Below are positions 12,500 through 23,337 of a stretch of 64,000 nucleotides of DNA, piece after piece. Under the pieces are notes generated by a model. It saw nothing but the letters and a program-made list of their open reading frames with translations. It had not been told where the DNA came from and did no database searches. Each line of letters begins with the position of its first letter. Position 1 is the first letter of the stretch. Both the position numbers and the translations under genes were made by a program. Origin of the DNA: Hesseltinella vesiculosa (lineage: Eukaryota > Mucoromycota > Mucoromycetes > Mucorales > Cunninghamellaceae); the NCBI GenBank assembly GCA_002104935.1, contig MCGT01000033.1, positions 248,001 to 312,000 on the forward strand. Direction: 5' to 3'.

Positions 12500-13740
12500 A
12501 TGGGCAAATCATCAAAGGACAAACGTGACGTGGTAAACTAGCTGACCATCGGTCTTTGCCTTATTTTATTTTATTTTTCTTGACGAATTCATCACGGCAT
12601 CGATCTCTTCCTCACGCTTTCTCGATCTCGTATTCGTTGTAGTATTATCGTCTCGCCAAAGAACAAGGCTGGCGAGCCCGCAGTGCATTTAAATTGCTAC
12701 AGCTCGATGAAGAATTCAATCTATTTGACAACGTCCATTACGCTGTGGATCTTTGTGCGGCACCTGGTAGTTGGTCGCAAGTCTTGACGAAAAAGCTTGG
12801 GTAGGAAAATCAACATCCCATGATCTCGTAGCCTTTGTCCTTACCTTTTTGAATCCTTGTAGTGAAAACCATCAAAAGAGTCCCCAGGAACAAGAACCTA
12901 AGATTGTGGCTGTCGATCTGCAAGCAATGGCGCCACTGGATGGTGTCATTCAAATCCAAGGCGATATCACCAAGGAATCGACTGCTGATGAAATCATAGG
13001 CCATTTTGACGGCAAACTGGCTGACCTTGTGATTTGTGACGGTGCACCCGATGTTACTGGCCTGCATGATATGGACGAATATATTCAAGCCCAACTGCTG
13101 CTAGCTGTAAGGTCTTTTTAAAGTGGTGTAGAGTAGCCAAGGGCTGCCAGGCTTGGCTCACGCTCTTTTTTTTTTTTCGTAGGCGTTGAACATCACGACA
13201 CACGTGCTTCGACCGGGAGGCACCTTTGTGGCCAAGATCTTCCGAGGCAAAGACGTCACTCTCTTATATTCCCAACTCAAAATGTTCTTCCCTGTGGTTA
13301 CCTGCAGCAAGCCTCGAAGCTCTCGCAACTCCAGCATTGAATCGTTCATCGTCTGCCAAAACTATCAGCCTCCTGCTGATTACAAACCCACCATGGTCAA
13401 CCCTCTGTTGGATTTGCAATATGGTAGAGCTTACTGGAAAAAAAAATAAGGCTGGTTACTGACTTGTCTTGTTCCTAGATGCAAAGAATGAAATGGTGGG
13501 ACCTAACCGAGTGATTGTCCCATTTATTGCCTGTGGTGATATCAAGTAAGCCTGCGCATTTATTTTTTGCTCTGCTCTCGAGATCCACTCATTTTTTCTT
13601 TTTCTTACAGTGGCTACGATGCCGACCGTACCTATCCATTGCAATCCACCTATACGCCTCTGGATCCTCTCCAGCCTCCCATCACAGCTCCCTACAAAAC
13701 TGCCATTTCTTTACGAAGAAACAACATTTCCACCGCATAG
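12500..13740 (+). CDS. TRM7: tRNA (cytidine/guanosine 2'-O) methyltransferase, Trm7/FTSJ1-like
   Basis: Six exons (12500-12532, 12643-12800, 12863-13106, 13183-13423, 13479-13545, 13611-13740) encode 290 residues. The N-terminus [11 protein letters not shown] then [18 protein letters not shown] is the Trm7/FtsJ start. The SAM motif [12 protein letters not shown], the catalytic aspartate in [11 protein letters not shown], the lysine in GGTFVAKIF and the glutamate in SSIESF complete the K-D-K-E tetrad of RrmJ-type methyltransferases. Trm7 methylates positions 32 and 34 of the anticodon loop with partner subunits in the cytoplasm. The start lies 275 bases from the divergent phosphatase start, so the two may share a promoter region. 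SPB1-type rRNA enzymes are longer and are excluded by size. Confidence 0.96.
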
Positions 13741-14316
13741 ACAGTCCTGGTCCCCCCAATAAATCGTCCCTCTTTTTTTTTATTTATTTATTGTAGAAAG
13801 GCAGCAAAGAGGTGAGCAGATCGCGCCTTTGGACATCGTGAGTCATGCGAGCCACCTTTGCATAGGTCCCGACTTAAGGAGCAGTTCGTCTTGGTACCAC
13901 TTTGACGTTTCATCTAAAAAAATGAAACAGGTAGCAGTACAGTACTTGGGCATTAGCTGTCATCGCCGAGTGTGTTATTTCCTGCCTTGCATTATGTTCA
14001 TCTCATCGTGCTGGTAACCTTGACACCTCCAGGTGAATCCTCGGCAAAGAATATATCCCCAGTTCAAAGGTTCTCGAATTTTTCGATGTTTCAAGGGTCT
14101 GCTCGATTATCCCTGAAAGGCTTGCCAGAGAATGCTTGGCACATTCAGTTGAGGACCCGCTGTTCGTTTTTAAAACGCAGAAGGAACAGGAACATCTCCA
14201 TTCCTCTTTTTCAAGCCTATTTATTATTTTCTTTTTTATTGGAAAAAAAAAAAACAAGCCAAAGGCCCAGGTGATAAATAACAAAGAAAGAAAAAAAATA
14301 AACTGGTGGAGGGCGA
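13741..14316. other. Convergent gap, no gene seen
   Basis: Lies between the TRM7 stop and the SWI3-like stop. AT-rich with A and T runs; it presumably holds both 3' untranslated regions. Confidence 0.5.
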
Positions 14317-16452
14317 TCAAAACGGCATCATATTTTGTGGATGGTGGCCGTCTCGTTGCGAGGATTGCTGCATTTGCATTTGGGCTTGCATCTGCTGTTG
14401 TTGCAGCCGCTGTTGAATAAATGCATGTGGTGTGGTTTGTTGAGGGTGAGGCTGCTGTTGTAGGTACATGGGGGACATGTTGGATTGGGCTGCAGAGGCC
14501 ATGGGATGGTTACCAGGCACAAAACCAAGTGAGCCGGGCGGCTGGGGGTGGTTGGGAGAAGGCATGCCAGGTGACGACTGTGAAGGATGGGAGAGATGAT
14601 GGTGTGGTGGGTGATGGGCAGCGGCGGCAGCGGCAGCCATTTGTTCCTGTAGTTGCGCGGGTGTCATGGCGCCAAGCGTTTGTTTTTGTTGTAGATGATG
14701 CTGATGTTGCGGGTGGTGGTGTTGTTGTTGTTGTTGCTGCTGCTGCAGCTGTTGCTGTTGCTCTTGTTGATGATGTTGTTGTTGTTGCTGTTGCTGCAGC
14801 AAATGTTGCTGCTGTTGCTGTAATTGCTGTTGCTGCTGTTGTCTTTGGATCATTTGTTGCTGCTGCAGGGTCGCATAACCGTACTTTTTCAAAAAGGCTT
14901 GTCGTAGCGAGGTCAGCGAGTCTTGAAGTGACGTTTGCTCACGACCAAGCGAGTATCGCTCCTTTTCCAGCCGCTGTCGCTCCTCTTCTAAAAGTGATTC
15001 CTTGTCGGCATAATGTGAGGTCTGGGCTTGGGCCTGCTCCAGTCGCGCACGGATCCATTGGTACAGCACGTTGCGTCGTTCCAGCTCTTCCTTTTCCTTT
15101 GCGGCATGTTCGTTTGTTGGCGGGGCAACGGTGGGGCGTTCCTCAAACAGCGGTGCGGCAGCGACAGGAGGTTGCACGATTGAGGCCAAAAAAGCCACAG
15201 TCGACAAGATGGGATGGTGCTTGGATGGATGCTATTCATACAAACGGGAGACAGGTCAGACCTCAGCCAGGCAGGTGCCTTTTTTTTTTTTTTCTTCCTT
15301 GATTGACTTTACCTTGGCCACCCGGTCATATTGTAATAAGCCTAGATCGGCTACAGGGATATCATAACTAGGTTCTTGGGGAACCAACCCGAGGTATTGC
15401 AAGACACATTGGTCACGGGTGCGGGTCTGGACGTGGTCGGACACCTTGTTCCAGTCGCCATCAAACTTGGCCATGGCTTCGTTGAGCAGCTCCAGTTCCT
15501 CCACTGTCCATGGTAGCATCCAGGGATCATCCTTGAGAGGCGTGACGTGTTTGGTGAACTGCTCAGGTTGGAGGTCAAACGAATAGTTGCAGTTGACGTA
15601 GCATTCCTCGCACAGGGTGGTGGCAGCAGCGGTGTACCATACATGGCCTTGGTGGGTGGCGTCCGTGTCACATGTGCGCTCCCCGTCTCCATCGACTTCC
15701 ATAGCATCGGGCTTGTCCTGTTCTGGTGTGGTGGGCGACGCAGGCTTTGTCGAGGAAGATGAAAACGTGTGGATGGTCGCAGAGTCGACGTTCTGCTTTT
15801 CCATGGCAGGTAACGGTGACGACGAGGGAGGTGGCGAGGGCAGATGTTGTTGCACACTGAAGGGGTCGAGCTGCTGGGTTTCCAGGGCATGGGGTGTCAG
15901 CTTGGTCATCGTGGTAGCATCGACCTGGTAGTTGATGAGGCCCCATTGCTCCAAAAAGGCATGGACGCGCATAATGGCACAGACATCGCCCATGAGGTTG
16001 CGGCGGCAGGCTGTGACAGTCAGGTAGTCGGCCGGGTTCATGCGGTAGCTGTGGATCATGAAATCTCGGTAGGTCTTGTACATGGATGGTGTCTTTTGTT
16101 TGTTTTTGCTGGTGAAGAACTCCGGCATGGCCTGGAGTTCCAAGTCATGGATCTGCTTAAAGTCAAACCAGGCAGCATACGATGGAATGACGGTGGGATG
16201 GGCCTGTAACGAGTTGAATTTGATGACAGTCGGTTGAGATTTGTTGTCCTGGTCCGTTGGTGTGGGTGATGTTGCTGGCTGTTCGTCCGAAGGCTCGTTG
16301 GCCAATTCCTTGGTAGGCTGTGGGTCAAACGCCAGATGGTCGTGATCGAGATGGGAAAGTTCAGGATGCAGCTGGCTCATGGCTTTAAAAGTTGAATCAT
16401 CAAGGCCACTGGTAGGTAAGGAGGGTTCAGGGAGGCCAGAAGAATCCATCAT
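14317..16452 (-). CDS. SWI3: SWIRM/SANT chromatin remodeller subunit (Swi3/Rsc8 family)
   Basis: Two exons (15313-16452 and 14317-15231) give 684 residues. A SWIRM domain (about residues 80-175) is marked by IPSYAAWFD, YRDFMIHSYRMNP and RVHAFLEQWGLINY. A Cys/His cluster (CEECYVNC) resembling the ZZ-like insert follows. A SANT domain is seen in PWTVEELELLNEAMAKFDGDW. Then comes the Swi3 motif STVAFLASIVQPPVAAA, a Glu/Arg-rich coiled coil used for dimerisation, and a C-terminal Gln/His tract. This architecture is Swi3/Rsc8/SMARCC, a core scaffold of SWI/SNF and RSC. Which complex cannot be decided here. The polyglutamine tract near 14680-14860 is probably length-variable. Confidence 0.95.
14680..14865 (-). 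repeat. CAG/CAA trinucleotide tract (polyGln/His)
   Basis: Near-continuous CAA/CAG/CAT codons on the minus strand inside the Swi3-like gene, giving runs of glutamine broken by histidine and leucine. The mix of synonymous codons suggests partial stabilisation. On the plus strand the same tract produces spurious Val/Ala-rich frames. Confidence 0.9.
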
Positions 16453-16779
16453 TTTGGTTAATCAAAACAAAAGAAAAAAAAAGAAAATAAGAATCAACAG
16501 GAGGAAGAGAGTAATACAGCAAATATGCAGCTATTGAATTTCGTGTGAATGGGGAAGGAGAACAAGATATTATCTACAATGGATGAACACGGCACGTAAC
16601 AATGAAAGAAGAAAAGGGGAGGTCTTGGGAAAGAGACTCTTTTTTTTTTTCCTTGTTGTTTTGCTTAACGCTGTCGGCCAATCAAATGCGCATATTCCCC
16701 TTACAGCAGAAAAGTGCCTTAGTTACCAGTAGCCCTGCGTGCTTTGGTATTCTTTCTTTCTCTTCACTGAAAGCAAACG

Positions 16780-17040
16780 CTGCGAAGTGCTATTGAGTGA
16801 TTGGGTTGGTATGAAAATTTATAAGGGCGCGCAAGCATGAATGATGATGGTGCTAAAAAAAGAAAAAGCTGGTCGTTTATGAAGGTCTCCCGGCCAACTT
16901 TTTCGGCAGCTTCATTTTGACATCTCCAAATTCTCAGCTAGAAATAATAAAAAATCAGTCTTTTTCACCCAAGATCAAAAATCACAGTATAAAATGAGAA
17001 ATATCCTTTATTACCTTTACAACTCTGTCAACGGATGTAA
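16780..17040 (+). repeat. Dispersed repeat family, copy 1
   Basis: Aligns by eye with copy 2 at 17283 and with the reverse complement of the 28.2-kb copy. The shared order of blocks is GAGTGATTGG, CATGAATGATG, a block ending in CGGCCAAC, TTTTGACATCTCC, CTCAGCTA, then AAAAAATCAGTC. It is diverged, with many substitutions and small indels, so it is probably old. The limits are approximate. Confidence 0.6.
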
Positions 17041-17282
17041 GAGCTCAGAGGTTGGTTTCGTGTGATAAAAAAAAAAAAAAACTGGATCTGACTCGACGAA
17101 AATCTTGCCGTATGTCTCTCTACTCCTCGACTTTGTGATCCAATACAGCTAAAATTATGTCCGTCATCACTGCTCACCGTCTACTACCGTTACCATCATT
17201 TAAACTTGAAGTCAAACGGACGGTCTAGGCATTGGCCCACTTCGCTATAATCCCTCTTACGAACTGCATTCGCCAAAGGCGC

Positions 17283-17580
17283 TGTGCGGAAACTCAATAT
17301 GGCAGTCCTTCTTTTTGGAGAAAAAAAAATAAAAGCAAACGTGCCCAGCTCTTTTGAATGATTCAATTGGTGTGAAATTTTGAGCAAATACGCAAATTCA
17401 TGAATGATGGTGATACTGAAAACATCAGGTCGATTGAGGAAAGTTGCCCAGCCAACCTTGACCACTTTAAAAATGGGCAAAGACAAGTGACACCAGCTAA
17501 AAAGTCGGCCATTCACCGAGGAACCCTCAGGCGATCTGATAAAAAATCACAGTGCAAGATTCCTCTACAAAATGGGGAGA
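17283..17580 (+). repeat. Dispersed repeat family, copy 2
   Basis: Same orientation as copy 1, about 0.5 kb downstream. The blocks run from GCGGAAACTCAATATGGCAG through GAATGATTCAATTGG, CATGAATGATGGTG and GCCCAGCCAACC to CAGCTAAAAAGTCGGCCATT. The 17196-17516 minus-strand frame crossing it is open by chance or is a relic; similar peptides appear in the 28.2- and 29.3-kb copies. Confidence 0.65.
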
Positions 17581-18046
17581 AATGACCTTGATTAAAGCTG
17601 CAAGTCTCTCATATGGCGGACGGAAAAGCTAGAGGCAAATACAATGAAAAACTACTTGCATACACTTGATTTCGCACTTCAACCTGATCTAGATGTTGGC
17701 CCAATTCGTTCGCCTGTAACTACGCTTATTGCATGAAGGCTTGCAGTATCAACGTCGATGAACATACGTTGTGCCGATACCACAACCCCCCCCCCCAGCG
17801 ACATCTATGGATGACTGCCGATAAAGGCCAACTGGATGAGAGACGCTGATGGTTAAAGAGGTTACTCAGGTCGTGACCTGAGAGTTGGCCTGGCGCCAGA
17901 GCAGCGACATTGAAGACATGCAGGACAAAAGAGGAAATGGCCTGATTGAGTTTAAACAATAAGGCTGCTCCCTTTTTTCCTTTGTCTTTTCTAGTACTTT
18001 CCCCCTTTTTTTTTCCTTTTTTTTCCCCCAATAGCCTTGAACAACA

Positions 18047-20490
18047 ATGCGACGACACCAATTGATCCATGTGGTGTGGTTTCTATCAGTGTGGCTAGGG
18101 GTTCATGCTGATGAACATTCGCATCGGGTAAGCACCGCAAGGAATAAAAAAGGACGTGTTCATTTATTTCTCTTGGCCAGTACACGAAAGGCGAAGAGGT
18201 GGTGATATGGATGAACACGATTGGGCCACTTTACAATCGACAGGAAACATACCCATTTTTCCAGCTTCCATTCTGCTTTGGTGATTCACCTCTGGAGCAT
18301 CATCATGAAACCTTGGGCGAAGCCCTTCAAGGCATGGACCTTATCAACTCGGGCATCCCTGTGCGTTTCCTTGGTAAGACCGCCAATAACGATAAACCCT
18401 GTTCCGTTTTACTCACGGCCCAGCCCTTTGCACGCGCACTTATTTTAGAGGAAGTGAACTACGAGCCCTACTGCCAAAAAACCTTGCAGCACGATGACAT
18501 TGAAATGTTTAGATATGCCGTCCATTCACAATATTGGTATACAATGTTTGTGGGTAAGAAAGAAAACGGGCGTCGACAAGAAGAGCAGCAAGAGATTGGG
18601 TTCCGCTCACACGAATGATTTTTCATGTAGATGACCTACCTGTTGGTGGTTTCATTGGTGCCATTGAGGACCCTGATAGTGCAGAAACCATGCAGTATCA
18701 CCTCTTTACTCACAAGTCGTTCCTGATTGAATACAACCAAGATCGGGTAAGTTTACATTTTATGCCAGGACAAATGAGGAAAGTGGGACGTATTTTTGGT
18801 TTAGTCTTTTGCTTATGCTTATAATAGATTATTGCTGTTACACTGCAAGAAACAGCCACTCAAAGCTCAACCGCTCGACTTGACCACAAACAGCCTTCAT
18901 TACCAATCACCTTTACCTATTCGGTGACCTGGCGCGCCACAACAGACACCTTCCAAGACCGGTTCTCCCGCCTTTTAGAATCAGATTTCTTTGAACATCA
19001 AGTTCATTGGCTCTCCATCTGCAGCTCGTTTATGATGGTCATATTCCTGTTAGGCCTTGTGTCCACCATTTTGATCCGCACCCTGAAAAACGACTATGCC
19101 CGCTACGACCGTGAACCTTCTTTGGCTGATTTTGTAAGACCCAACTTTCAGCCCCTCCTCTGGCGATTCCTCATGTTTGTCACTTTGTTTAGGACCGAGA
19201 TTTTGGTGATGACTGGGGTTGGAAACAAGTTCATGGCGATGTGTTCCGTCGTCCTGACTTTTTGATGGTGCTATCAGCTCTACTTGGCTCTGGTAGTCAA
19301 CTGGTGATCCTTGCTGGCGTGGTCATCTTGTATACCATGTTGGGCGATCTCTATGTGGAACGTGCCACCATCCTGACTGCGACCATTTTCCTCTATGCAT
19401 TGACGTCTGCTGTGTCTGGTTATACAAGCGCTCGATTTTATGTTTACTATGGAGGTAGCTCATTTGAGACGAAGACAGTCGGATGGCAAAAGCTTGGCGC
19501 TCACTCGGTACTCTTCTCTCGTTTGATAGGCAAACAATGGGTTCACAATGTGCTCTTGACAGCAAGTCTTTGGCCAGGCGTCTTGCTCTGCATTGGAGGC
19601 TACATCAACCTGATTGCTGTGTTTTATTCAAGCTCCAAGGCCATTGCCTTTCCCATCATGGTAAGTGGTTCGACGCAGGGTGAAGGAAATAACGCGCTGA
19701 CCATTTTTATAAAATCATAGGTGGCCATGCTTGCAATTTGGCTGTTTTTGTGCTTCCCTTTAACGCTGCTGGGGGCAATTATTGGCCGTAATTACGGTGC
19801 TACCGTTGATTTCCCCTGCAGTGTACATGCGATTCCTCGGCCGATTCCTAGCAAACCCTGGTTTGTCGAGCCGACCGTCTTGATTTTGATGGGCGGAGTG
19901 CTACCATTTGCATCGATCTTCATCGAAATCTACTTTATCTTCACTTCCTTCTGGACATACCGCATATATTACGTGTATGGCTTCATGCTGTTTGTGTTCC
20001 TGATCCTCCTAATGGTGTGCGCATGCGTCTCGATCGTGATTACCTACTTTTTGCTCAACTCCGAAGATCATCGCTGGTAAGTCCCTCGATGACCCTGACC
20101 TCGTTTTTTTATCTTTATCTTTTACTGATAGGCATTGGGTGAGCTTTTGGTCGTGTGCATCCACCGCCGGTTATGTTTACGCCTATGCCATTTATTACTA
20201 TTTCGTGAAAACAAAGCAAGTGGTAGCATGAACGCGAAGGATAAGCTCATGAAGCTGACTGTATTTTTTTATAGGATGACAGGGCTGTTCCAGACAAGCT
20301 TCTATTTTGGGTACTGTGGATTACTATGCACTGGGCTGGCGTTGATGTTAGGTAAGTGTCTTTCCTCGCACCATTGCTTGTGCACAATCGCTGACACACT
20401 TTTTTTTACTTTATTACTGCAGGGTTTATTGGATACATGGCCTCAACATTTTTTGTGCGAAGGATCTACCGAAACGTGAAAATTGACTGA
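18047..20490 (+). CDS. TM9SF3: Transmembrane 9 superfamily protein, TM9SF3-like (nonaspanin)
   Basis: Ten exons (18047-18127, 18181-18553, 18631-18746, 18828-19133, 19193-19454, 19530-19660, 19721-20076, 20132-20215, 20275-20351, 20423-20490) give 617 residues. It has a signal peptide (residues 1-22), a luminal domain with [18 protein letters not shown] and [11 protein letters not shown], then nine hydrophobic spans. Conserved nonaspanin blocks include [27 protein letters not shown]-like [22 protein letters not shown] and [10 protein letters not shown], ending [10 protein letters not shown]. The ending and the luminal domain match TM9SF3 better than Emp70/TM9SF2. The family acts in Golgi/endosome sorting of membrane proteins. 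The intron at 20216 appears to be GC-AG, and the intron 19455-19529 is frame-neutral and stop-free. Confidence 0.95.
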
Positions 20491-20737
20491 CGCTGAAAAT
20501 TAAACTGGCCATCCCGCTCTTTTTTTTTTTTTTTTTTTTTTTTTTGCAACGGCACGGACTTGGTCTCAGGATGTTGTGGGGCGTAGCTTCTCGCAAGTAA
20601 TGCCAGAAGGGGTTAGACTGACCTGAGGCGGCCAAGCAGTGGTGCCAGGCGAGACTCATAGCTCAGAAGGGGGAGAAAAGAAAGCAATTGGGCCAATTAG
20701 GTCTACTTTTTATCCCCAAGCCCATTTTTTTATTTTT

Positions 20738-21447
20738 CATGATTAGTCGTGACCAGGCAATTTGTTTGCTCTTTTGTGAAGAGTATAACGAAGGAAATGC
20801 AGCAAGACTTCGGAAGCGAATCGAGGATATGAAAGATTTTGAAATTTGCTATGAAAATGATCCACAGGATCCTGTTTTAATTCACCTTCGGCTCTGGCAC
20901 GCCAAGGCATTCAAGTATAAACGATATGAATAGCAACAATTGGTCGCATAGTTCTGCAATTAAACATATCCAAAACATCAGCGTCATTAAGAATTTGGTC
21001 TCTGCTGATAACCTTCACATCGTTGTCAAAAGGAATATGGTCGATAATAATGGGTTGCAGATTTGGATTGTTGCTGTCAAAAGTTAGATTAATTTTTCAG
21101 CCATCACAGTTTACTATGATGTTCTATCAATTTTTCTTACGAGATAAAAGTTTTCACGTCTTCGCAATTCGTCGTCAGTCCAGCAACGTCCAGGATAACC
21201 TACTCGATTCTGCATGTCTGCTGCTGGCAAGGTAGCAGTGGTAACGAAATGCGTTGGCAAAAAGTTTGGTTTTCCACCGCGTTTTTCTTGCCAGGTAGAT
21301 GGTGCACTGTGAACGAAAATTCTTGCAAGGTCAAAATCCATCTCGAGTGATATCCTCGATTCGCTGACGAAGCTGTTCTGCATTTCCTTCATTATACTCT
21401 TCGCAGAAGAGTAAACATATTGCTTGGTCGCGACTTGCGATCATGAA
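20738..21447. repeat. Inverted duplication of a coding-like fragment
   Basis: The plus-strand stretch 20738-20832 and the reverse complement of 21353-21447 are clearly related. Both run from TTCATGAT through CTCTT, GAAGAGTATAA and GAAGGAAATGCAG to GCGAATCGAGGATAT. Both arms translate to the same peptide, with CEEYNEGNA and a RIED motif. Substitutions sit partly at third codon positions, suggesting past coding use. No intact gene links the arms. Confidence 0.75.
21114..21447 (-). pseudogene. Degenerate mobile-element ORF fragment, family unknown
   Basis: The minus-strand frame starts in the inverted arm (SRDQAICLLFCEEYNEGNA) and, after a frame change near 21370, reads FVHSAPSTWQEKRGGKPNF, then RVGYPGRCWTDDELRRREN. 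The composition looks like former protein-coding sequence. I do not recognise the family. It may be the continuation of the Cys-rich ORF upstream at 21602-22032, whose last codons are followed by a plausible GTAAAT splice donor. Confidence 0.4.
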
Positions 21448-21496
21448 AAAAAAGTAGGGAAAGATAAGACGGACACTTTGGAATGAACGAGGAGGT

Positions 21497-22224
21497 TCAG
21501 AAAATTCACGGATACGAAGTTACACTCAGCCTGGGATTGCCCAATAAAATCATTTTTCTGTTTTTGGATTTTCTTTTTTTCCAATTTCCTTCCCATTTAC
21601 CTGGAAGATGTTGTCAATACTCGCTTGAGCTTGCGCAGGAAGCGTAAAAAGGCGATAGCTGAGCGTCTTGAAGGGCCATGGATAAGCTTAAAATAGAACA
21701 TGAAGCCTGACGTTTCATAGAGATGCACAATGAAATGACGCGCAAATGTCGCCAACCAGCAAGTCGACAAGGTTGTCAGGAAGATGCACTTTGATAGGCA
21801 GAGCAGGGTTGTGACGGAACTGGCCATAAAATTCATCTAGCACATCCCAGTTAATCATTGCTTCAGAAGGGGGAGATCGTTGGCGGGCGGCACTGTTTCG
21901 GCAGCGGATGCAAGTGCTGTACCGGCATCTGCGTCCTTCAAAATGCACTGGAGGTCGTTTACATTTGCAATCACTACAGCGAGCGATGGGCACTTGATCA
22001 GTTACTTGCAATAAAGCGTTTAATGGAGGCATTATCCAGGCGTGTAACGTTGTGTGATGGCATTATAAGAAATAGCGAAGAGAAAGAGATATCAGGAAAA
22101 GGTGTTAAAAAAAGCAAGTAAGCTTTTCTCTTCCCATCCCCCCTTTTTTTTGCCAAAAACAGAAAAGTGATTTTATTGGACAATCCCAGGCTGAGTGTAA
22201 CTTGCGTATCCGTGAATTTTTTGA
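21497..22224. mobile_element. TIR-bounded 0.73-kb element
   Basis: Left end 21497-21567 and right end 22153-22224 are 71-72 bp inverted repeats differing at only about five positions, including one single-base indel. Shared core blocks are ATTCACGGATACG, AAGTTACACTCAGCCTGG and CCAATAAAATCA, ending in TTTTCTGTTTTTGG. The interior is unique and holds a minus-strand Cys-rich ORF. No transposase is visible, so it is either non-autonomous or an inverted duplication around a captured exon. No convincing target-site duplication was seen at the ends. Confidence 0.7.
21602..22032 (-). pseudogene. Cys-rich (zinc-finger-like) ORF inside the TIR element, frameshifted
   Basis: Starts MPPLNALLQV and has a Cys cluster: CSDCKC, then CRYSTCIRCRN. 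A hydrophilic region (FYGQFRHNPALPIKV) follows, and the frame closes near 21715. An overlapping frame carries on with HLYETSGFMFYFKLIHG to a plausible splice donor (TCCAG|GTAAAT) near 21601. A one-base shift or a missed intron would join the two. Similar CxxC-(n)-CxxCRN modules occur in repetitive fungal proteins; the function here is unknown. Confidence 0.45.
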
Positions 22225-22531
22225 CTTACACTTTGGTCCATTTTTTTTCAACCCAGCTGGACCATTTTTTTCCAATTGAAAAAAAGCTGACTCTTTCAAT
22301 GAGGGACACCCAAAGTGACTGATTAAAAAATCACATCTGTCTCAGACAGTGGAGGGAAGAGCTAGAAAATTTTCTGCACCAGATTTTGCTGAGCTGACAC
22401 CTGCATAAACTACTATAGCACATGCGATGCATGTATATTATTTTGTTGCATTTTACAAGGCTTTATTGCAAGGGGAGGGGAAGGAAAATTGATATACACT
22501 CATTTAACAAAAAGGAAAGAGGGAAGGCTGC

Positions 22532-23290
22532 TTAAGCAGCTGTAGAGGCAGTATGGGTTTTTGCTTCGGCCACAGCCAAGTTGCGGAAGGCATAGGCGAT
22601 GTCATGAGCTTTGAGGGTGTGGTTGATCTTGTTCCAAGAGGCACGCACACGCTCTTTGTATTCGTCATCAGCTTGGCGGTTAATGAGCTTGGTCTTGCGG
22701 CCCTTTGTGGGCACCACCTTGGCAGTCATTTCAAAGCTCCAGTAGCGGAAGCAGTAGACCTTGACAACATCTAAGAACATAAAGTAGACCAGCGAGATAC
22801 CTAGCACAGCAAAGCCCCAGCCGTAACCACAAGGAGCAACGCCTTCACGTTGGCCAAACACACCGTAAACGGAGAAGAACAGGGCAAGCACTTGGGTGGC
22901 CAACACACACGCAGCAAAGATCCAATGAGGCATGTTTTCCCACCAGAAGCCAGGCACACGAGTGGAAAAGATGACAAAGTGGGGTGCTAAAAAAAAAAAT
23001 AAAAAAAAAAGTCAGCCTCGGTATTTTTTTAAGGCTCGGTTGCTGCTCGTACCAGAGGAGATGTGGAGGTACATGATCGAGTGAAGTTCTTCTTCAGTAA
23101 CATGGAACACATCACGAGCAATGTAAAAGTGAGCAAAGGACAAGGCAGCCAAAAGGATAGCAAGGATGAAGGACAGGGTCAGCAGTTGGCCAATACGCCA
23201 CTTGTCAGGACGGTCAGAAATTTGAGTGTTGTCCACAGAGATGACGAGCGTTGCAGCATCATTCTACAGTACAAAAAGAGAAGACAGGTG

Positions 23291-23337
<47 letters not shown>

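Larger units (their letters stand above)
16453..18046. other. 1.6-kb intergenic region carrying two dispersed-repeat copies
   Basis: Separates divergent SWI3-like and TM9SF genes. Two head-to-tail degenerate copies of a repeat family (about 16780-17040 and 17283-17580) fill the centre and are listed separately. The rest shows A-runs and a C10 run near 17787. No gene was recognised. Confidence 0.6.
20491..22531. other. 2-kb gap with decayed mobile DNA
   Basis: Convergent gap between TM9SF3 and PMA1. It begins with a T25 run (20521-20545) and holds an inverted-repeat pair (20738-20832 / 21353-21447), coding-like minus-strand fragments and a TIR-bounded unit at 21497-22224. These are given as separate entries. 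The last 300 bases are the PMA1 3' flank. Confidence 0.7.

Noticed and set aside
14421..15302. A 293-residue plus-strand open frame rich in Val/Ala
   Set aside because: It is the complement of the Gln/His tract and the coiled coil of the Swi3-like gene.
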